Source: Stenotrophomonas maltophilia
Lineage (GTDB): Bacteria > Pseudomonadota > Gammaproteobacteria > Xanthomonadales > Xanthomonadaceae
NCBI RefSeq assembly: GCF_004684085.1
Contig: NZ_SRHZ01000089.1
Span: forward strand, 62,001-126,000
DNA: 64,000 bases
Reading direction: 5' to 3'
Shown here: piece after piece, positions 58,979 through 64,000 of the stretch
Layout: each line of letters begins with the position of its first letter
Numbering within the stretch: the first letter of the stretch is position 1
Notes under the pieces: model-generated
Database searches by the model: none
Told to the model about the DNA's origin: nothing
The model's input: the letters and a program-made list of their open reading frames with translations, nothing else
Program-made: the position numbers and the translations under genes

Positions 58979-59944
58979 TCACGCGCGATCGCCAAAATAC
59001 TCGCGGCACCACTGCACGACGGGGGGCAGCCCCGCTTCGATCGGGGTCACCGCGTCGAAGCCAAAAGCGTCATGTGCGCGCCGGGTATCGGCCATCGTGC
59101 GGACCATGTCGCCCGGCTGCATCGGCTTGTAGACCTTCTGCGCGGACTGGCCGGCGGCCTGCTCGATCACGCTGATGAAGCGCTCCAGCTCGACCGGCGT
59201 ATGGTTGCCGAGGTTGAACACCCGGTGCGGCACCGGACCATCGGCCGGATGCGCGAGGGCGCCGAGGATACCGGACACGATGTCGGAGACATGTGTGAAA
59301 TCACGCTGCATGCGGCCTTCGTTGAACACGTCGATCGGCCGCCCCGCCAGCACCGCACGCGAGAACAGCAACGGCGCCATGTCCGGCCGGCCCCACGGGC
59401 CATACACGGTGAAGAAGCGCAGACCGGTGGCATGCAGGCCATACAGCTGCGCGTAGGTGTAGGCCATCAGCTCGTTGGCCGCCTTGGTTGCCGCGTACAG
59501 CGAACGCGGCTGGTCCACGCGCTGGTCCTCGGAGAACGGCGGCGTGGCCGAGTCGCCGTAGACCGAACTGCTGGAGGCATACACCAGATGCTGCACGCCA
59601 CGGTGGCGGCACAGCTCAAGCATGTTGACGAAGCCGACCAGGTTGCTGTCGACGTAGGCCTGCGGGTTTTCCAGTGAATAGCGCACGCCGGCCTGCGCGG
59701 CCAGGTGGATCACCGCCGTCGGTTGCACTTCGTCGAACAGCGCAGCAAGTCCCTGCTGGTCGGTCAGGTCGAGGGTACGCAGATCCAGTGTCGGGCACAG
59801 CGCGGCCACGCGGTCGCGCTTGATCTGCGGGTCGTAGTAGTCATTGAAGTTGTCCAGGCCGACCACAGCCCGGCCCGCCTCCAGCAGCGCGCGGGCGGTG
59901 TAGGCACCGATGAAGCCGGCAGCGCCGGTGAGCAGGATGGTCAT
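58979..59944 (-). CDS. NAD-dependent nucleotide-sugar epimerase/dehydratase (UDP-glucuronate 4-epimerase-like)
   Basis: 321 residues of an extended SDR: TGAAGFIGAYTARALL, DNFNDYYDPQIKRDR (typical of UDP-glucuronate epimerases), HLAAQAGVRYS, YASSSSVYGD and the YAATKAANE Tyr-Lys pair. The NFNDYYDP segment favours UDP-glucuronate/galacturonate 4-epimerase over GalE. Ends EYFGDRA. It is 89 bases from the glycosyltransferase on the same strand, so a shared role in envelope sugar supply is possible. Confidence 0.85.
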   Translation of the reverse strand: MTILLTGAAGFIGAYTARALLEAGRAVVGLDNFNDYYDPQIKRDRVAALCPTLDLRTLDLTDQQGLAALFDEVQPTAVIHLAAQAGVRYSLENPQAYVDSNLVGFVNMLELCRHRGVQHLVYASSSSVYGDSATPPFSEDQRVDQPRSLYAATKAANELMAYTYAQLYGLHATGLRFFTVYGPWGRPDMAPLLFSRAVLAGRPIDVFNEGRMQRDFTHVSDIVSGILGALAHPADGPVPHRVFNLGNHTPVELERFISVIEQAAGQSAQKVYKPMQPGDMVRTMADTRRAHDAFGFDAVTPIEAGLPPVVQWCREYFGDRA

Positions 59945-59995
59945 GGCAGTTGCCTGGAAATCAATGAATACAGGTGTAGAGGATACGCCGCCGGC

Positions 59996-60727
59996 TCAGA
60001 ACAGCCCGAAACGCTTCTTGGCCACGTTGACGCGCCCCGGCTCGATCACGTCCTGGATGTTCTTGGCGTCGAAACGATCAATCAGGGCTTCGGCGCCCTT
60101 CTTCAGCTTCAGGTCCATCTCCTCCGGGTACAGCGGGATGATGGTCATGAAACTGATGACTTTGCCGTCCGCCAGCTCCAGCTCGGCGAAGTCTTCCGGC
60201 GTGGTGACCGGTGGCAGCACGATGGCGCCGTCGAAGCCCACGCCCGGCGCGTAGGGCTCACTGGGATGGCCGTTGGGAATGGTGTGGCCGAAGCCCAGCC
60301 AGGTGTCGTACTCGTGCGGCAGCCGCGCCAGGCCCTTCAGAAGGCGCACCGGCCAGTAGTTGCGCTCGTCCTCGAACGCGTCCTGCGAGATCGGCCAGTC
60401 CGCCGGCAGGGTCACCACCAGTTCCATGTAGCGGGGCAGATCGACATCCGCGTCTTCGGGCACGGTCATCGGCAGGTCGCTCATGCCGGAGGTCACCAAC
60501 CGCAGATACGGAAACTGGTCAGTGGCCGGCACCACGTGCACGTCGATGTGCACCAGGTCGGAGATGATCTCGTGGAAGACACCGGACACCGGGCCCAGAT
60601 GGCGCTCGATGTGCGCGCCGATCGCCTCGATGTGTTCTTCGCCCTGCGGCGGGGTGAAGTCCTTTTCCCGGCTGTGTACCAGGATCGGGCTGCCGCCCGG
60701 GCTGACGTCGTCGTGTTCGTTGCTCAT
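59996..60727 (-). CDS. Suppressor-of-fused (SUFU) domain protein
   Basis: 243 residues with the bacterial SUFU-like domain: IEAIGAHIERHLGPVSGVFHEI, HIDVHVVPATDQFPYLRLVTSGMSD, PRYMELVVTLPADWP, and ISFMTIIPLYPEEMDLKLKKG. Bacterial SUFU domains occur in immunity-like or polymorphic toxin contexts, but here the gene is solitary and no toxin gene is visible nearby. A housekeeping protein or an orphan immunity-like protein are both possible. The ATG is at 60725-60727. Confidence 0.78.
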   Translation of the reverse strand: MSNEHDDVSPGGSPILVHSREKDFTPPQGEEHIEAIGAHIERHLGPVSGVFHEIISDLVHIDVHVVPATDQFPYLRLVTSGMSDLPMTVPEDADVDLPRYMELVVTLPADWPISQDAFEDERNYWPVRLLKGLARLPHEYDTWLGFGHTIPNGHPSEPYAPGVGFDGAIVLPPVTTPEDFAELELADGKVISFMTIIPLYPEEMDLKLKKGAEALIDRFDAKNIQDVIEPGRVNVAKKRFGLF

Positions 60728-60809
60728 GTCCTGCTCCCTGGATGAGGCCACGGGCCGGAGGGCAGTGCATCCCACGGCGCGCGCGGCGGTGCGTTCCCTG
60801 TCATCTACA

Positions 60810-60835
60810 GGACGCGGCAGGAACAGGCCGCGTCC
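60810..60835 (-). terminator. GC hairpin after parB
   Basis: GGACGCGG and CCGCGTCC form an 8-base stem on the minus strand around CCTGTTCCTG, 19 bases after the parB stop codon, without a clear U tract. It may be a weak terminator or a 3'-end stabiliser of parAB. Confidence 0.45.
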
Positions 60836-60853
60836 CCGATCGCTGCGCCGGGC

Positions 60854-61777
60854 TCAGCCCTGGCGTGTGCGCAGTTTTTCCAGCACGCCGTCCAGCGTAT
60901 CCAGGTCGGTGTAATGGATGATCAGCTTGCCCTTGCCGCCCCGGCCGTGGCTGATCGCCACCTTGGCGCCCAGTGCTTCGGACAGCTCGGTTTCCAGCGA
61001 GGCGATGTCGGCCTGCTGCACCTTCGGCGTGGCCACCGGGCGGTTGCTCGGCACCTTGCCGGCGGCGAAGGCCTGCGCACGGCGCTCGACTTCACGCACC
61101 GACCAACCCTCATCGGCCGCTTCCTGCGCCAGCTTGCCGGCCAGCTCGGGGGCCAGGGTCAGCAGCGCACGGGCATGGCCCATTTCCAGGCGGCGGGTTT
61201 CCAGCAGCAGGCGGATCGCCACCGGCAGCTCCAGCAGGCGCAGCAGGTTGGACACCGCCGCACGCGAGCGGCCGACGGCTTCAGCGGCCTCGGCATGGGT
61301 CAGGGTGAATTCGCTGATCAGGCGCTGCAGCGCTTCGGCTTCTTCCAGCGGGTTGAGGTCTTCGCGCTGGATGTTCTCGATCAGCGCCATCGCGATGACG
61401 GTGCGGTCTTCCAGCTCGCGCACCACCACCGGCACTTCGTCCAGGCCGGCCAGCTGCGATGCGCGCCAGCGACGCTCACCGGCGACGATTTCGTAGTTGC
61501 CTGCCGGCAGCTGGCGCACCAGGATCGGCTGGATCACGCCCTGCGACTTGATCGAGTCGGCCAGCTCGGACAGCTTGCCCTCGTCCATCTCGCGGCGCGG
61601 CTGGTACTTGCCCGGCTGCAGCTGGCCCACGGCCAGCTTGCGCAGCACTTCACCCGGCAGCGGCTCGATCACCGCTGTGCTGGCCTGCACCTGGCTGACC
61701 GCGCCCTTCGGACCCAGCAGGGCATCCAGGCCACGGCCGAGGCCTCGCTTCTTGGCTGCCGGCTTGCTGCTGGTCAT
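60854..61777 (-). CDS. parB: chromosome partitioning protein ParB
   Basis: 307 residues. RGLGRGLDALLG at the N-terminus and the QPGKYQPRR motif precede GERRWRASQLAG and IENIQREDLNPLEEAEAL, the CTPase/ParB-box region. A helix-turn-helix (TLTHAEAAEAVGRSRAAVSNLLRLL) and a C-terminal dimerisation tail follow. It binds centromere-like parS sites near the origin and loads condensin. Its ATG overlaps the parA stop by one base. No parS sequence was found in the window by eye. Confidence 0.95.
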   Translation of the reverse strand: MTSSKPAAKKRGLGRGLDALLGPKGAVSQVQASTAVIEPLPGEVLRKLAVGQLQPGKYQPRREMDEGKLSELADSIKSQGVIQPILVRQLPAGNYEIVAGERRWRASQLAGLDEVPVVVRELEDRTVIAMALIENIQREDLNPLEEAEALQRLISEFTLTHAEAAEAVGRSRAAVSNLLRLLELPVAIRLLLETRRLEMGHARALLTLAPELAGKLAQEAADEGWSVREVERRAQAFAAGKVPSNRPVATPKVQQADIASLETELSEALGAKVAISHGRGGKGKLIIHYTDLDTLDGVLEKLRTRQG

Positions 61778-62574
61778 CAGACGATCTCCACGGCCTTGGC
61801 GGCCTTGTTGCGTTCGTTGTTGCGGCGGATGATCTCGCCGGCCAGGCCCAGGTAGGCCACGCCACCGCGCGAGGCGCGGTCGTAGCCGACGATGCTCTGG
61901 CCATGGCTGGGCGCCTCGGCCAGGCGCACGTTGCGCGGCACGATGGTGCGGAACACGCGGTCACCGAAGTGCTCGGTCAGCTCGGCCGACACTGCGTTGG
62001 CCAGGTTGTTGCGCACATCGAACATCGTGCGCAGCACGCCTTCGATCTCCAGCGCCGGGTTGAGGTTGGCACGCAGCGCTTCGATGGTTTCCACCAGCGC
62101 GCTCAGGCCTTCCAGCGCGTAGTACTCGCACTGCATCGGCACGATCACCGAATCGGCGGCGGCCAGGGCGTTCAGGGTCAGCAGCGAAAGCGCCGGCGGG
62201 CAGTCGATCAGGATGTAGTCGTACTCATCGCGGATCGGCGCCAGCGCGCGCTTCAGGCGCTGCTCGCGCTCGCTCTGCGCCATCAGCTGGATCTCGGCCG
62301 CGGTCAGATCGATGTTGCCGGGCAGCAGGTCGTAGCCTTCGGCGGTCTGCACGCGTACATCGGCGGCGCTGGACTCGCCCAGCAGCAGATCGTAGGTGGA
62401 GGAGACCAGCTCGCGCTTGTCCACGCCACTGCCCATGGTCGCGTTGCCCTGCGAATCCAGGTCGACCAAGAGCACGCGCTTGGGTGCGTTGGCCAGGGAA
62501 GCGGCCAGGTTGACGGCGGTCGTGGTCTTGCCGACGCCACCCTTCTGGTTGGCGATGGCGATGATGCGGGCCAT
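61777..62574 (-). CDS. parA: chromosome partitioning ATPase ParA (Soj)
   Basis: 265 residues of a deviant Walker ATPase: IIAIANQKGGVGKTTTAVNLAASL with the signature Lys pair, VLLVDLDSQGNATMG, DYILIDCPPALSLL and PMQCEYYALEGL. It moves ParB-parS complexes to position origins. The ATG at 62572-62574 is the expected start, although the frame is open further upstream. With parB and rsmG it forms the usual origin-proximal cluster. Confidence 0.96.
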   Translation of the reverse strand: MARIIAIANQKGGVGKTTTAVNLAASLANAPKRVLLVDLDSQGNATMGSGVDKRELVSSTYDLLLGESSAADVRVQTAEGYDLLPGNIDLTAAEIQLMAQSEREQRLKRALAPIRDEYDYILIDCPPALSLLTLNALAAADSVIVPMQCEYYALEGLSALVETIEALRANLNPALEIEGVLRTMFDVRNNLANAVSAELTEHFGDRVFRTIVPRNVRLAEAPSHGQSIVGYDRASRGGVAYLGLAGEIIRRNNERNKAAKAVEIV

Positions 62575-62610
62575 GCGGGTGTGCCTCGTCGACGTGTGCT
62601 GGGACCGGTC

Positions 62611-62639
62611 ATTATGCGTACAACCGGCCCCTTGCGGAA
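62611..62639 (-). promoter_or_regulatory. possible promoter for parAB
   Basis: On the minus strand, a CATAAT -10 (62616-62611) has TTCCGC at 17 bases spacing (62639-62634), a weak -35. An 8-base inverted repeat GCCCCTTG/CAAGGGGC flanks this region (about 62627-62674) with a long loop. Read as a weak prediction only. Confidence 0.35.
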
Positions 62640-62686
62640 ATCGTGAATCGCCAACCCGTTGTTCCACAAGGGGCTGGCGGCGGGAA

Positions 62687-63325
62687 TCAGGGACCTGTAA
62701 CGGTGACCAGGTGGCGTTCGCCGGCCAGGCCGGGCACGCTCAACGGGGTCACCTCACGCACCTGCCAGCCACTCGGCAGGTCCGCGATCTCCTCATGCGG
62801 GTAGACGCCCTTCATGGCCAGCAGCACGCCACCAGGGCGCAGCAGGTGACCACCGACGCGGACGATGCCGGCCAGGGTGTCCATCGCGCGCGCGGTCAGC
62901 TGGTCGTAGCGGCCGGCCTCGTCCAGCGCCTCGGCGCGCGATTCGGCCACGCGGGCATTGCCCAGGCCGAGCTGGCGCACGGCCTCGCGCATGAAGCGCG
63001 CCTTCTTGCCGTTGCTCTCCACCAGGGTGACCTGCAGGCCCGGGCAGGCGATCGCCAGCGGGATGCCGGGCAGCCCGGGGCCGGTGCCGAGATCGGCCAA
63101 GGTGCCATCAGCCACGAACGGCTGCATCGCCAGCGAGTCGAGCAGGTGGCGGGTGACCATCTCCTGCGGATCGCGGATGGCGGTGAGGTTATAGGTGCCG
63201 TTCCAGCGGTGCAGCAGGGCCAGGTAGCGCAGCAGCGGCGGCGCCAGTGCGGCGTCCAGGCCCATGCTGGCCAGGCCCTGTTCCAGCGTGGCAGCCACGC
63301 CGGCGGGAAGTTCGTGTTCGCTCAT
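62687..63325 (-). CDS. rsmG: 16S rRNA (guanine527-N7)-methyltransferase RsmG
   Basis: 212 residues with the SAM-binding motif [22 protein letters not shown] (in residues ~71-92), [21 protein letters not shown] and ESRAEAL. It methylates G527 of 16S rRNA; loss causes low-level streptomycin resistance in other bacteria. The location next to parA-parB is the standard origin region. The ATG is at 63323-63325. Confidence 0.95.
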   Translation of the reverse strand: MSEHELPAGVAATLEQGLASMGLDAALAPPLLRYLALLHRWNGTYNLTAIRDPQEMVTRHLLDSLAMQPFVADGTLADLGTGPGLPGIPLAIACPGLQVTLVESNGKKARFMREAVRQLGLGNARVAESRAEALDEAGRYDQLTARAMDTLAGIVRVGGHLLRPGGVLLAMKGVYPHEEIADLPSGWQVREVTPLSVPGLAGERHLVTVTGP

Positions 63326-63364
63326 GCTGGCATTATCGCCGGTTTTGTTCGCTGATTCCCTGCT

Positions 63365-63964
63365 TCAGAGCGGATACCACGCCAACGCGGCGCGGAAATG
63401 CCCGCTGGCCTGCCATTCGTGCAGGTGCCAGCGCGAGGCCTCGCCCAGTTCCGGATCGCACCAGCGCAGGTGCAGGGCGCCATCGTCCCCCGGCGCCAGC
63501 TGCAGGCGATGCAGGCCGAAGGAGATGCCCTGCCCGTGCGCTTTCAACATGGCTTCCTTGGTACACCACACACGGAAGAACCAGTGTTCGCGCGCGGATT
63601 CGTCCAGACTTTCCAGCCAGGCCACTTCCTCCGGGTGGAAGAAGCGCCGCACGATTTCCAGCAGACGCGGCCGCGGCCGCAGCAGCTCCAGATCCACACC
63701 CAGCCGCACGCCCTCACCCAGCGCCACCAGCAGCACCTCGCCGCTGTGGCTCCAGCCGGTGCCGTAGTGGGCCAGCGCGCCGCTCAGCTCGGGGCGGCCC
63801 TTGTCGTCGCGGAGCAGTGGCAGCGTCGCGGGTTCAGTGCCCAGCGCCTGCGCCAGTACCTGCCGGGCCTGCGGTTCACCACGATGGCCCGGCACGTGCG
63901 GGCGCCGCCAGACCGTTACCGGGCCGAAGCGCCACGGGCCGTCGAGGGTGGCTGGCAGGCTCAT
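63365..63964 (-). CDS. 4'-phosphopantetheinyl transferase (HetI/Sfp superfamily)
   Basis: 199 residues from ATG 63962-63964; the frame is open to the end of the window, so a longer N-terminus is possible. The PPTase motifs are present: GVDLELLRPRPRLLEIVRRFF (Asp-x-Glu metal site) and FFRVWCTKEAMLKAHGQG (the W-x-x-KEA-x-x-K signature). It attaches phosphopantetheine to carrier proteins. It may activate the APE carrier proteins ApeE and ApeF 45 kb away, as the related enzyme does for xanthomonadin synthesis in Xanthomonas. That link is inference. Confidence 0.85.
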   Translation of the reverse strand: MSLPATLDGPWRFGPVTVWRRPHVPGHRGEPQARQVLAQALGTEPATLPLLRDDKGRPELSGALAHYGTGWSHSGEVLLVALGEGVRLGVDLELLRPRPRLLEIVRRFFHPEEVAWLESLDESAREHWFFRVWCTKEAMLKAHGQGISFGLHRLQLAPGDDGALHLRWCDPELGEASRWHLHEWQASGHFRAALAWYPL

Positions 63965-64000
63965 CCGCACGCAGCCGTCACGGGATTGCACGACGGTTTC

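Noticed and set aside
61777-63325. parS centromere site near parAB (GTTCCAC half-site in the parA leader, around 62660)
   Set aside because: Only a half-site is present; the palindromic partner is missing.
1-64000. tRNA or rRNA genes, insertion sequences, prophage or CRISPR arrays
   Set aside because: No cloverleaf sequences, transposase or integrase genes, or spaced identical repeats were seen.

Overview
The window is high-GC DNA from a member of the Xanthomonadaceae, most likely the Stenotrophomonas maltophilia group. Three things support this. Many intergenic GTAG...CTAC palindromes match the SMAG repeat family of that species. A polA-linked, C-rich-loop small RNA resembles Xanthomonas sX13. 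Protein sequences throughout are xanthomonad-like. rsmG-parA-parB at the right end places the window on the chromosome near the replication origin.

Layout. 1-4869: the 3' part of a Kef-type antiporter, a palindrome island, and a ycgL / giant membrane ankyrin gene pair. 5034-20273: one long minus-strand aryl polyene (APE) cluster in the order apeC-D-E-F-G-(H+I fused)-glycosyltransferase-acyltransferase-ammonia lyase-K-L-M-N-O-P-Q-R. Almost every junction overlaps by a few bases. It encodes a dissociated type II polyketide machine (ketosynthases, chain-length factor, ketoreductase, dehydratases, two ACPs, a starter-activating ligase), lipid attachment enzymes and an export set (MMPL, LolA-like, lipoprotein). 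A folded RNA-like element lies in its leader. 20488-22900: a CioAB/CydAB quinol oxidase. 23030-24840: a small membrane protein gene and an ECF sigma factor between two small membrane protein genes.

25008-31189: a plus-strand run of S9 peptidase, Nudix hydrolase and a membrane protein, then two of four related secreted cysteine-rich proteins. The third and fourth copies follow at 31406-32587 and 33656-35176, on either side of hemF. This four-copy family is the least described part of the window. 35236-39241: DUF421, the sX13-like RNA, polA and a DUF2782-type protein. 39465-46383: UspA, an uncharacterised protein, a small phosphatase-like protein, uvrD, an FAD protein and cardiolipin synthase, separated by palindromes. 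46637-47816: rpmB-rpmG and a DnaQ-like exonuclease. 47872-49263: a divergent LysR/RidA-family pair with a T-N11-A operator. 49484-55557: a Czc-type heavy-metal efflux operon. 55687-59944: a DUF885 peptidase-like protein, a lipid/glycan modification gene pair and a sugar epimerase. 59996-63964: a SUFU-domain protein, parB, parA, rsmG and a phosphopantetheinyl transferase that could activate the APE carrier proteins.

All functions are inferred from sequence by eye. No database search was run, and start codons were chosen from overlaps, ribosome-binding sites and family length.
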